A stretch of DNA of 32,039 bases, taken from assembly GCA_035499355.1 (NCBI GenBank), contig DATJYZ010000024.1:1-32039 (forward strand), written 5' to 3'. The stretch is from JAEUPI01 sp035499355 (lineage in GTDB: Bacteria; Pseudomonadota; Gammaproteobacteria; Burkholderiales; Burkholderiaceae_C). Shown here in pieces: positions 24,338 to 31,319 of the stretch. The notes beneath the pieces are model-generated. The model made no database searches. It had not been told where the DNA came from and worked only from the letters and a program-made list of their open reading frames with translations. The position numbers were made by a program, and so were the translations under genes. The stretch's first letter is position 1, and each line of letters starts with the position of its first letter.

Positions 24338-25597
24338 GTGGACGCCGGCCCGTTCCTGTCTGCCTTGATGGCGATCGTGGTGATCGACATCGTGCTCGCG
24401 GGCGACAACGCGATCGTCATCGCGCTCGCCGCGCGCCAGCTGCCGCCGCACCTGCAGCGCCGCGCCATCGTGTGGGGTGCGCTCGGCGCGGTGGCGGTGC
24501 GCATCGTGCTCACCGCGGCCGTGGTGTGGCTGCTGAAGATCCCGGGCCTGCTGGCGATCGGCGGTGCGCTGCTGCTGTGGATCGCCTGGAAGCTGCTGCA
24601 GCCCGACGAGTCGCCGCCCGGTGGAGAGGACGGCCATGCGCCGGTGGTCACCGGCTTCTGGGGCGCCATGCGCACCGTCATCGTGGCCGACGCGCTGATG
24701 GGGCTCGACAACGTGCTGGCCGTGGCCGGCGCCGCGCACGGCAACCTGCTGCTGGTGGTGATCGGGCTGGCGATCAGCGTGCCGATCGTGACGGGGGGCA
24801 GCACGCTGGTGCTGAAGGTGGTCGAACGGTTCCCGGCGGTGGTCTACCTCGGCTCGGGGGTGCTGGTGTGGACCGCGGTGACGATGATGCTCAACGAGCC
24901 GGTGCTGCGCAGCGCGCTCGCGTCGGTGATGGCGCCGCAGGTGCTCTACCTGCTGGTGCCGCTGCTGCTGGTGGCCGCGTTCCTGCACAACCACCGCAGG
25001 CTCGAGTCGCGCATCCATGCCCGGCTGCAGGCGATGGCGCGGCCACGCTCACGCACCGACTTGTCCAACGACGCTGGAGAACCGCCCATGCTCAACGTGC
25101 TGGTGCCCATCGATGGCTCCGACAACAGCCTGAACGCACTGCGCCACGCGGTCGACGAGTACCGGCGCGACCACGACCTGCGGCTGCACCTGCTGCACGT
25201 GCAGCCGCGCCTGTCGCGCCACATCGCGCGCTTCGTCAGCCGCCATGACCGCACCGAGTGGCATCGCGAGCGGGCGCAAGGCGCGCTGGCCGGCGCGCGC
25301 GAGCTGCTGCACCGCGCCGGCGTGCCGTTTGCCGACGCGTGGTGCATGGGTGACCGCGCCGGCGAGATCTGCCGCGCCGCGCAACGCCTGCAGTGCCACC
25401 ACATCGTGATCGGCACCGCGCGCAAGAACTCGCTCACGCGCATGCTCGAGGATTCGGTCACCAACCGCGTGCTCGAGGACGCCACCGTGCCGGTGGAAGT
25501 GGTGGTCGGCCGCGAGGTGTCGAGGCTCGAGCGCTGGGGGCTGCCCGCCGGCGTCGGTCTCGGCCTCGGCGGGCTGCTGTGGGCGCTGGCCGATTGA
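24338..25597 (+). CDS. TerC family membrane protein fused to a universal stress domain
   Basis: The 419-residue product starts at GTG 24338 behind GGAGGA (24324-24329); the ATG at 24330 is out of frame. Residues 1-230 are a TerC protein with about seven helices and both acidic signatures, D17/D23-N24 (IDIVLAGDN) and D118/D124-N125 (ADALMGLDN), typical of TerC/YkoY metal (Mn2+) exporters. Residues 251-385 form a universal stress protein domain (LNVLVPIDGSDNS at the start). Its ATP motif is degenerate: GTARKN...EDS lacks the second and third glycines of G-2x-G-9x-G. A last hydrophobic segment lies at about 397-415. The fusion links metal export with a stress sensor-like domain. It ends 19 bases from the convergent PAP2 gene. 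Confidence 0.85.
   Translation: MDAGPFLSALMAIVVIDIVLAGDNAIVIALAARQLPPHLQRRAIVWGALGAVAVRIVLTAAVVWLLKIPGLLAIGGALLLWIAWKLLQPDESPPGGEDGHAPVVTGFWGAMRTVIVADALMGLDNVLAVAGAAHGNLLLVVIGLAISVPIVTGGSTLVLKVVERFPAVVYLGSGVLVWTAVTMMLNEPVLRSALASVMAPQVLYLLVPLLLVAAFLHNHRRLESRIHARLQAMARPRSRTDLSNDAGEPPMLNVLVPIDGSDNSLNALRHAVDEYRRDHDLRLHLLHVQPRLSRHIARFVSRHDRTEWHRERAQGALAGARELLHRAGVPFADAWCMGDRAGEICRAAQRLQCHHIVIGTARKNSLTRMLEDSVTNRVLEDATVPVEVVVGREVSRLERWGLPAGVGLGLGGLLWALAD
25076..25090 (+). promoter_or_regulatory. Internal ribosome binding site and in-frame ATG
   Basis: GGAGA (25076-25080) lies 7 bases before ATG 25088, which is codon 251 of the TerC-USP frame and precisely the natural start of the USP domain (MLNVLVPIDGS). 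The spacing is as good as for a true start, so a separate USP of about 169 residues could be made from the same message. It may also be a relic of two genes that later fused. Confidence 0.45.
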
Positions 25598-25616
25598 GCG
25601 TGGCGCCGTTGCGCGC

Positions 25617-26294
25617 TCAGAATTTGACCTTCAGGCCGACGTAGACGCCGTTGTTGCCGGTGATCCTCAGCACCACCGGCTGCTCCTCGCGGTAGGCAAA
25701 GTAGCCCATGGTGGCGCCGAGCCCGGCGCCGGCCAGCACGTCGGTGAGCCAGTGGCCCTGCGAGGCCATGCGCGCCTTGCCCATGTACACCGGCAGCAGC
25801 GCCAGACCCCAGATCGCCGGGTGCTCGTCCTGGTAGTTGAGGATCAGCGGGGTCGCGAACGCGCTCATCAGCGCGGTCTCGCCGCTCGGGAAGCTGTAGT
25901 GTCCGGGGCCCTGGAACCAGACTCGCGGGTCGGGGTTCTGGTCGGGGCGCGGCCGCGTGGTGATCATCTTGAGCGCTTGCGCCGAGAGGCCGCTGGCGAT
26001 CGATGCGTCGATCGACTGCCACATCGCCTTGCCGAGCTTCGAGTCGGTGCCTTCCCACAGCGCGGTGCCGGCCATGGTGCCGATCACCAGGTAGTCCACG
26101 CGCTTCTGGTTCGGGCGCGTGAAGATGCCATGCGCTTCGTTCTCGTCGTAGCGGTCGAGCCCGAACAGGCCGTGGTTCTGGTCCATCATCGGCGACGCTT
26201 GCGCAAGCGCGGCCAGCGGCAGCAACGCTGCCAATCCGATGCACCCGGTCGCACGCAGTGCCGCGCGCCATTGCACTCCACTCGACCGTGGCAC
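25617..26294 (-). CDS. PAP2 superfamily phosphatase-like protein, exported
   Basis: The 225-residue product starts at GTG 26294, chosen because GGAGGA stands right before it; GTG 26276 is an alternative. A signal peptide (about 1-33, ending LAALAQA) leads to the envelope. The PAP2 motifs are K109-x6-R116-P117 (KMITTRPRP), P136-S-G-E139 and R175-x5-H181-x3-D185 (ARMASQGHWLTD). The usual PSGH histidine, the acid/base residue, is glutamate here, so activity may be changed. The family dephosphorylates lipid or isoprenoid phosphates. The C-terminal half has hydrophobic helices; the last strand-like block GVYVGLKVKF resembles an outer-membrane-type end. Four 11-bp-phased repeats lie upstream. Confidence 0.8.
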   Translation of the reverse strand: MPRSSGVQWRAALRATGCIGLAALLPLAALAQASPMMDQNHGLFGLDRYDENEAHGIFTRPNQKRVDYLVIGTMAGTALWEGTDSKLGKAMWQSIDASIASGLSAQALKMITTRPRPDQNPDPRVWFQGPGHYSFPSGETALMSAFATPLILNYQDEHPAIWGLALLPVYMGKARMASQGHWLTDVLAGAGLGATMGYFAYREEQPVVLRITGNNGVYVGLKVKF

Positions 26295-26409
26295 CAGTTC
26301 CTCCGACCCTCGCGCCCGTCGGCAGCGTCGGTGCACAGTGTGCGGACGTCGTGGCGCCGCGCCTTGCCGGATCGCAAGAATGTGGCGTCGTTGCAGCGCG
26401 CGCGTGCGC

Positions 26410-26449
26410 GCTTCAGCACGGCTTCAGGGGTGCTTCAGTGCGGCTTCAG
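26410..26449 (-). promoter_or_regulatory. Four CTGAAGC repeats with exact 11-bp spacing
   Basis: On the plus strand GCTTCAG occurs at 26410, 26421, 26432 and 26443; read toward the PAP2 gene this is CTGAAGC separated by 4-base spacers (CGCA, ACCC, CGTG). Seven-base direct repeats at 11-bp period are the form of binding sites for OmpR/PhoB-family response regulators. The array lies 116-155 bases upstream of the PAP2 start and 40 or more bases downstream of the lactonase stop. A regulator and a promoter cannot be named from sequence. Confidence 0.6.
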
Positions 26450-26488
26450 CAAGCGCCGTGTATCGGCGCTCCGACCCGATCGTCGCGC

Positions 26489-27484
26489 TCAGACTGCGCC
26501 GGTGGTGTTGACGTACAGCGCGTACAGCGAGTGGCTGGCCGCCATGAACAGGCGGTTGTTCTTCGCTCCACCGAAACAGAGGTTGGCGCAGCGCTCGGGA
26601 AGGTGGATGTGTGCGACCGGCTTGCCGGCAGCATCGTAGACACGCACGCCGTCGAGCCGGTCGGCATCGGCGCCGCTGCTGCTGCCGAAGCCGCACCAGA
26701 CGTGGCCGCTGACGTCGACCTTGATGCCGTCGTAGGCGCCGGGGCCGTTGGCATCGACGAACAGGCGCTTGTTGGCGAGCGCGCCGGCTGCGCCGACGTC
26801 GTACGCCCAGATCTTGCGATGCGGCATGCCGCGGCTCTCGACGACGTAGAGGATCTTCTCGTCCGGCGAGAACGCCAGGCCGTTGGGCGCCGCGAGGTCG
26901 TCGATCACGCGTTGCAGTTCGCCGCTGCGCGGATCGATGCGGTACACCGCCCACGGCGTCTCGCTCGCCGCGGGCTCGCCCTCCCAGTGGCCGGCGATGC
27001 CGAACAGCGGGTCGGTGAACCAGATGCCGCCGTCGCGCGCGCAGACGATGTCGTTGGGCGAATTGAGGCGCTTGCCCTGCCAGCGGTCGGCCAGCACGGT
27101 GATCGCCCCGTCGTACTCGGTGCGCGTGACGCACCGCGTCAGGTGCTCGCAGCCGATCAGGCGGCCTTGACGGTCGCGCGCATGGCCGTTGGCGTGGTTC
27201 GACGGCGCGCGGAACACGCTCGTCAGGCCGGTGGTCTCGTCCCAGCGCAGGATGCGGTTGTTCGGGATGTCGGACAAGAGCAGGTAGCGCCCGTCGCCGA
27301 ACCACACCGGGCCCTCGGCCCAGCGCAGCCCGGTGGCGAGCTGCTCGACGCTGGCGCTGAACAGGCGCAGCTTGAGGAACGAGTCGTCGAGCACCTCGAC
27401 CAGCGGGTCGGGGTAACGGGGGCTCGGGGTGAACGCGACGCTGACGTCGCTGCCGGCAGTGGGGGCGTAGATCGGTGTGGGCAT
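26489..27484 (-). CDS. SMP-30/gluconolactonase family lactonase
   Basis: The 331-residue product is a six-bladed beta-propeller of the SMP-30/gluconolactonase/LRE family. Metal-binding candidates are E57 (WAEGPVWF), N144 (NSPNDIV), N201 (APNGLAFSPDE) and D252 (AYDGIKVD), all at family positions. There is no signal peptide, so it is cytosolic. It hydrolyses a sugar lactone; since its operon contains uronate dehydrogenase, the likely substrate is glucaro- or galactaro-lactone, yielding the aldarate. ATG 27484 is preceded by GAGG at good spacing. It is the last gene of the udh-dctPQM operon, 26 bases after dctM. Confidence 0.88.
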   Translation of the reverse strand: MPTPIYAPTAGSDVSVAFTPSPRYPDPLVEVLDDSFLKLRLFSASVEQLATGLRWAEGPVWFGDGRYLLLSDIPNNRILRWDETTGLTSVFRAPSNHANGHARDRQGRLIGCEHLTRCVTRTEYDGAITVLADRWQGKRLNSPNDIVCARDGGIWFTDPLFGIAGHWEGEPAASETPWAVYRIDPRSGELQRVIDDLAAPNGLAFSPDEKILYVVESRGMPHRKIWAYDVGAAGALANKRLFVDANGPGAYDGIKVDVSGHVWCGFGSSSGADADRLDGVRVYDAAGKPVAHIHLPERCANLCFGGAKNNRLFMAASHSLYALYVNTTGAV

Positions 27485-27510
27485 CGGCGACCTCGGCGCG
27501 TCACGGCGCG

Positions 27511-28794
27511 CTACAGGCCCATGGCGCGTGGCAGCCACAGGCTCAGCCACGGAATATAGGTCACCATCAGCAGCACGATGAACAGCGCCACGAAGAACGG
27601 CGCCATCGCGCGCGTGATCACGCCCATCGGCAGCTTGGAGATCGCGCTGCCGACGAACAGCACGGTGCCCACCGGCGGCGTGATCAGCCCGATGCCGAGG
27701 TTGACCATCATGATCATGCCGAAATGCACCGGATCGACGCCCAGCAGCTTGACCACCGGCAGCAGGATCGGCGTCAGGATCAGGATCAGCGGGGCCATGT
27801 CCATCAGGCAGCCCAGCACGAGCAGCATCAGATTGATCAGCAGCAGGATGACCCAGCGGTTGTCCGACAGGCTGGTGAAGAAGGTCGTCACCTTCAGCGG
27901 GATCTGCATCAGCGTCATCAGGTAGCCGAAGCAGGCCGCGAAGCCGATCAGGATCATCACGATCGTCACCGTCTTGACGGTGCGGTGCATCAGCTTGGGC
28001 AGGTCGCGCCACTTGTAGTCGCGGTAGACGAACATCGTGACGAAGAAGGCCCACACCACCGCGATCGACGCGCTCTCGTTGGCGGTGAACACGCCCGAGA
28101 GGATGCCGCCGAGGATGATCACCATCGTCATCAGGCCCCACAGCGCGTCGAGCGCGATCTTCAGCGCCTGCTTGAGCGGCACGACCTCGCCCTTGGGGTA
28201 GCCCTCGCGGCGCGCGGTGATCAGGCACAGCACCGCCAGCGTCAGCCCGAGCAGCAGGCCCGGCAGCACGCCGGCGACGAACAGGGCCGCGATGCTGACG
28301 GTGCCGCCGGCGGCCAGCGAGTAGATCACCGCGTTGTGGCTGGGCGGGATCAGGATCGCCTGCACCGAGCCGCTGCAGGTGACCGCGGTGGCGAACGGGC
28401 GCGGATAGCCGTTGCGCTCCATCTCGGGAATCAGCACCGAGCCGATGCTCGCCGTGTCGGCCACCGAAGAGCCGGAGATGGCGCCGAAGAACGTGCTGGC
28501 CATGATGTTGACCAGCGACAGGCCGCCTCGGATGAAGCCGACCAGCACGCCGGCGAACGCCACCAGGCGCCGCGCCATGCCGCCTTCGGCCATGATCGCG
28601 CCGGCCAGCACGAAGAAGGGAATCGCCAGCAGCGAGAACTTGTTGACCCCCGAGGCGAGCTGGATCATCACCGCGTCGAGCGGGATGTCGATCCACAGCG
28701 CGCCGATCAGCGCCGCGAGGCCCAGCGAATAGGCCACCGGCACGCCGATCATCATCAGCACGAAGAAGCTGCCGAGCAGGACGAGCGTGTTCAT
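27511..28794 (-). CDS. dctM: TRAP transporter large permease DctM
   Basis: The 427-residue product has about 12 hydrophobic helices and the DctM family blocks: MIGVPVAYSLG at the start, FFVLAGAIMAEGGMARRLV, the GAISGSSVADTASIGSVLIPEM loop (ISGSSVADTA), IPPSHNAVIYSL and GLITPPVGTVLF. It forms the sodium-driven transport channel of a tripartite ATP-independent periplasmic transporter. ATG 28794 begins 10 bases after the dctQ stop; no strong ribosome binding site is seen, so translation probably depends on coupling. Substrate: probably hexuronate, inferred from the udh and lactonase genes in the operon. Confidence 0.93.
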   Translation of the reverse strand: MNTLVLLGSFFVLMMIGVPVAYSLGLAALIGALWIDIPLDAVMIQLASGVNKFSLLAIPFFVLAGAIMAEGGMARRLVAFAGVLVGFIRGGLSLVNIMASTFFGAISGSSVADTASIGSVLIPEMERNGYPRPFATAVTCSGSVQAILIPPSHNAVIYSLAAGGTVSIAALFVAGVLPGLLLGLTLAVLCLITARREGYPKGEVVPLKQALKIALDALWGLMTMVIILGGILSGVFTANESASIAVVWAFFVTMFVYRDYKWRDLPKLMHRTVKTVTIVMILIGFAACFGYLMTLMQIPLKVTTFFTSLSDNRWVILLLINLMLLVLGCLMDMAPLILILTPILLPVVKLLGVDPVHFGMIMMVNLGIGLITPPVGTVLFVGSAISKLPMGVITRAMAPFFVALFIVLLMVTYIPWLSLWLPRAMGL

Positions 28795-28804
28795 GCGCCG
28801 CGGC

Positions 28805-29341
28805 TCAGTGCGCCTCGCCGAAACGCACCACGGCGCGCATCGCCTGCGGACCCCACACGATGCGCTCGAGCACGAACAGCAGCGTGGCCAGCGCGCCGAC
28901 CGGGATCGCGGCGTAGGTGATACCCACCGGCAGCCACGGCAGCTCGCTGATCGACTGGCCCATCGTCTCGAGGCACAGGCGGGTGCCGTACCAGACGACG
29001 AACGCGCACACCAGCAGCATCAACAAGTCGACCCCGCGCGCCACGCCGCGGCGCAGCGGCGCCGGCAGCGCGTCGGTCAGCATCGCCACCGCGATGTGGC
29101 CGCCGGCGCGGTAGGCCGCGGCCGCGCCGACGAAGGTGAACACCACCATCAGCAGGATCGCGATCGGCTCGGGCCACTGCGCGCCGAACCCGAACACGTA
29201 GCGCAGCACGACGCCGACCGGAATGATCAGCGACATCACCGCGATCGCGATGCCCGCGGCCCAGATGCAGCCCAGGTACAGCGCGTCGAAGGTGCCGGCC
29301 AGCGGGTGCGCGGCCGCACCGTTGTCGGCGGCCGCGCTCAC
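28805..29341 (-). CDS. dctQ: TRAP transporter small permease DctQ
   Basis: The 178-residue product has four membrane helices (about 18-40, 52-72, 92-112 and 130-152) and the DctQ signature VVLRYVFGFGAQWPEPIAILLM (core RYVFGxxxxWxEPIA). It bridges the binding protein and DctM. It starts at GTG 29341, overlapping the dctP stop as GTGA, which implies coupled translation. It is well within the normal size of DctQ proteins. Confidence 0.9.
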   Translation of the reverse strand: MSAAADNGAAAHPLAGTFDALYLGCIWAAGIAIAVMSLIIPVGVVLRYVFGFGAQWPEPIAILLMVVFTFVGAAAAYRAGGHIAVAMLTDALPAPLRRGVARGVDLLMLLVCAFVVWYGTRLCLETMGQSISELPWLPVGITYAAIPVGALATLLFVLERIVWGPQAMRAVVRFGEAH

Positions 29342-30336
29342 TTGACGTCGGCGATGCGCTTCATCAGGTCGGTGAACTGCGCCCCGTACTTCGCGCGCAC
29401 CGGCACCGTCGCGTCGTAGAAGGGCTTGTTGTCGATCTCGATGAACTCGACGCCGTCGGCCTTGAGCTTGGCCGAATAGTCGGCCACCGCCTTGTCCCAC
29501 AGGTCGCGCTGTTCGAACTGCGCCTCGCGCGCCGCCTTCTTCACGGCCGCCTGGTCGGCGGCACTCAGCTTGTCCCAGGTGACCTTCGACATCACGAGGA
29601 TCTCCGGAACGATCAGGTGATGCGTGAGGGTGAAGGACTTCGCGCCCGCCTTCGCGTAGTTCTGCGTGTAGTAGCTGGGGGCGTTGTTCTCGCAGCCGTC
29701 GATCACCCCGGTCTGCAGCGCGGTGAACACCTCGTTGTAGCCCATGCTGATGCCGTTGCCGCCCATCGCGTTCATCATGTCCACGAACACCGGGTTGCCG
29801 ATGACGCGGATCTTCTGCCCCTTGAGGTCCTCGGGCTTGCGCACCGGCTTCTTGGTGATCAGGCTGCGCGAGCCGCCGTCCATCCACGCCAGGCCGATCA
29901 GCCGGGCCGGCGACGCGCTGACCTTGTCGAGCAGTTCCTGCCCCACGGGGCCGTCGATCACCGCGCGCATGTGCTTGACGTCGCGGAACACGAACGGCAT
30001 GTTGAACACGTTGACGTCCGGCACCACCGGGCCCAAGGGGCCGAGCGAGATGCGGGCGATCTGGATCGCGCCGACCTGCGTCTGCTCGATCATCTCCTTC
30101 TCGCCGCCGAGCACGCTGTTGGGGAACATCTGGAACGTGATGCGGCCGTTGGTCTGCGCGGCAAGCTTGTGGCCCATGTTCTCCACCGCCACCACCGTCG
30201 GGTAGCCCGGCGGATGGACGTCGGCGGCCTTGAACACCAGCTTGTCCTGCGCCTGCGACAGCGAGGGCGCGACGCAAGCCGCGCCGAACAGTGCGACCAG
30301 CAGGCGGCGCGAGAGGGGGCGGAATCGGTGGCTCAT
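29338..30336 (-). CDS. dctP: TRAP transporter periplasmic binding protein DctP
   Basis: The 332-residue product has a signal peptide (about 1-28, ending PSLSQAQD) and the DctP fold: VFKAADVHPPGYPTV at the mature start, VLGGEKEMIEQTQVGAIQ, and DLKGQKIRVIGNPVF, where the conserved arginine usually binds the ligand carboxylate. The FTALQTGVIDGCENN block is another hallmark. It captures the acid in the periplasm, here probably glucuronate or galacturonate. ATG 30336 is preceded by AAGGAG. It follows udh after 60 bases; an imperfect palindrome, CGTG-GTA-CACG (30360-30370), lies in that gap. Confidence 0.92.
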   Translation of the reverse strand: MSHRFRPLSRRLLVALFGAACVAPSLSQAQDKLVFKAADVHPPGYPTVVAVENMGHKLAAQTNGRITFQMFPNSVLGGEKEMIEQTQVGAIQIARISLGPLGPVVPDVNVFNMPFVFRDVKHMRAVIDGPVGQELLDKVSASPARLIGLAWMDGGSRSLITKKPVRKPEDLKGQKIRVIGNPVFVDMMNAMGGNGISMGYNEVFTALQTGVIDGCENNAPSYYTQNYAKAGAKSFTLTHHLIVPEILVMSKVTWDKLSAADQAAVKKAAREAQFEQRDLWDKAVADYSAKLKADGVEFIEIDNKPFYDATVPVRAKYGAQFTDLMKRIADVK

Positions 30337-30396
30337 GGCGGTCTCCTTGGGCTGGGCCGCGTGGTACACGGCCCTGTCATGGCGGATCGATGCAGG

Positions 30397-31203
30397 TCAG
30401 TCGAACGGGCCGGTGCGCACGAACGCGCCGCCCTGGTAGATGACTGCGGGGTCGCCGTGGTCGAGCGCCGGCTGGCGTTGCTCGAGCGCGGCGCGGAACG
30501 GCTCGGAGCTGTCCTGCGGGCGGTAGCCGAGGTGGCGCGCCGAGGCGTTGTCCCACCAGATGGTGGTGTTGTCCGACATGCCGTAGACGATGGTGTGGCC
30601 GAGCACCGGTGCGGTGAGGCACGCGCGCACCAGCCGCTCGAGGTCGTCGTAGCTCAGCCAGGTGGCGAGCATGCGGCGGTCCTTCGGCTCGGGGAACGAC
30701 GAGCCGATGCGCAGGCATGCGGTCTCGATGCCGTGGCGGTCGAAGTAGAAGCGCGAGACGTTTTCGCCCCACGCCTTGCTGAGGCCGTAGTGGCCGTCGG
30801 GGCGCACCGGGTCGAGCGGCGAGATCACCTCGTCCTGGCGGTAGAACCCGGTGACGTGGTTCGAGCTCGCATAGACGATGCGCTTGACCCCGTGCTTGCG
30901 CGCCGCCTCGTACAGGTGGACCACGCCCACCACGTTGGCCGCGAGGATCGGCGGCCACGGCTGCTCGGTGCTGACGCCACCCAGGTGCACCACCGCGTCG
31001 ACGCCTTCGAGCAGCCCGTGTACCGCGGCGCCGTCTTCGAGCGCGGCGGGGCGCACCTCCTCGCCGGGCCCGGCAGCATCGAGCTCGGCGATGTCCGACA
31101 CGCGCAGCGTGGTGCACAGACGCTTGAGCCTCGGCCGCAGCACGCGGCCGAGGCCGCCGGCAGCACCGGTGAGCAGCAGGCGGTTGAACAGCGGGGTCGT
31201 CAT
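30397..31203 (-). CDS. udh: Uronate dehydrogenase
   Basis: The 268-residue product closely follows the known uronate dehydrogenases (EC 1.1.1.203) in length and blocks: FNRLLLTGAAGGLG at the start (cofactor motif G13-x2-G16-x2-G19), HLGGVSTE, YASSNHVTGFYRQDE (S113/S114), HYGLSK (Y139, K143), RIGSSFPEP, TWLSYDDL, HTIVYGMSDN, and the QGGAFVRTGPFD end. It oxidises D-glucuronate or D-galacturonate with NAD+ to the aldaro-lactone. ATG 31203 fits the family start. It is the first gene of the minus-strand operon and divergent from the FadR-type regulator (116-base gap). Confidence 0.93.
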   Translation of the reverse strand: MTTPLFNRLLLTGAAGGLGRVLRPRLKRLCTTLRVSDIAELDAAGPGEEVRPAALEDGAAVHGLLEGVDAVVHLGGVSTEQPWPPILAANVVGVVHLYEAARKHGVKRIVYASSNHVTGFYRQDEVISPLDPVRPDGHYGLSKAWGENVSRFYFDRHGIETACLRIGSSFPEPKDRRMLATWLSYDDLERLVRACLTAPVLGHTIVYGMSDNTTIWWDNASARHLGYRPQDSSEPFRAALEQRQPALDHGDPAVIYQGGAFVRTGPFD

Positions 31204-31247
31204 GGCGGCAGCGGCGGGCAGGGTTGGCGGGGTTGCCGTCAGTCGTC

Positions 31248-31262
31248 TGTTGTCGTACAACA
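31248..31262. promoter_or_regulatory. 15-bp palindromic operator for a FadR-type regulator
   Basis: TGTTGT-CGT-ACAACA is a perfect 6+3+6 inverted repeat midway between the udh and regulator genes. Its core TTGTCGTACAA fits the TNGTNNNACNA shape recognised by FadR-subfamily GntR regulators, and the neighbouring gene is such a regulator. It would let hexuronate or its products control both the operon and the regulator gene. Binding itself is inferred. Confidence 0.65.
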
Positions 31263-31319
31263 TGGTGGTCGAAGCGCGGCCGGCTGTCAACGCGGTCGCG
31301 GGTTTCCACCGAAGGCACG

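Noticed and set aside
30360..30370. A second operator, CGTG-GTA-CACG, between udh and dctP.
   Set aside because: It is a short palindrome that does not fit the TTGT-N3-ACAA core of the 31248 site, and the GC-rich setting makes it plausible by chance.
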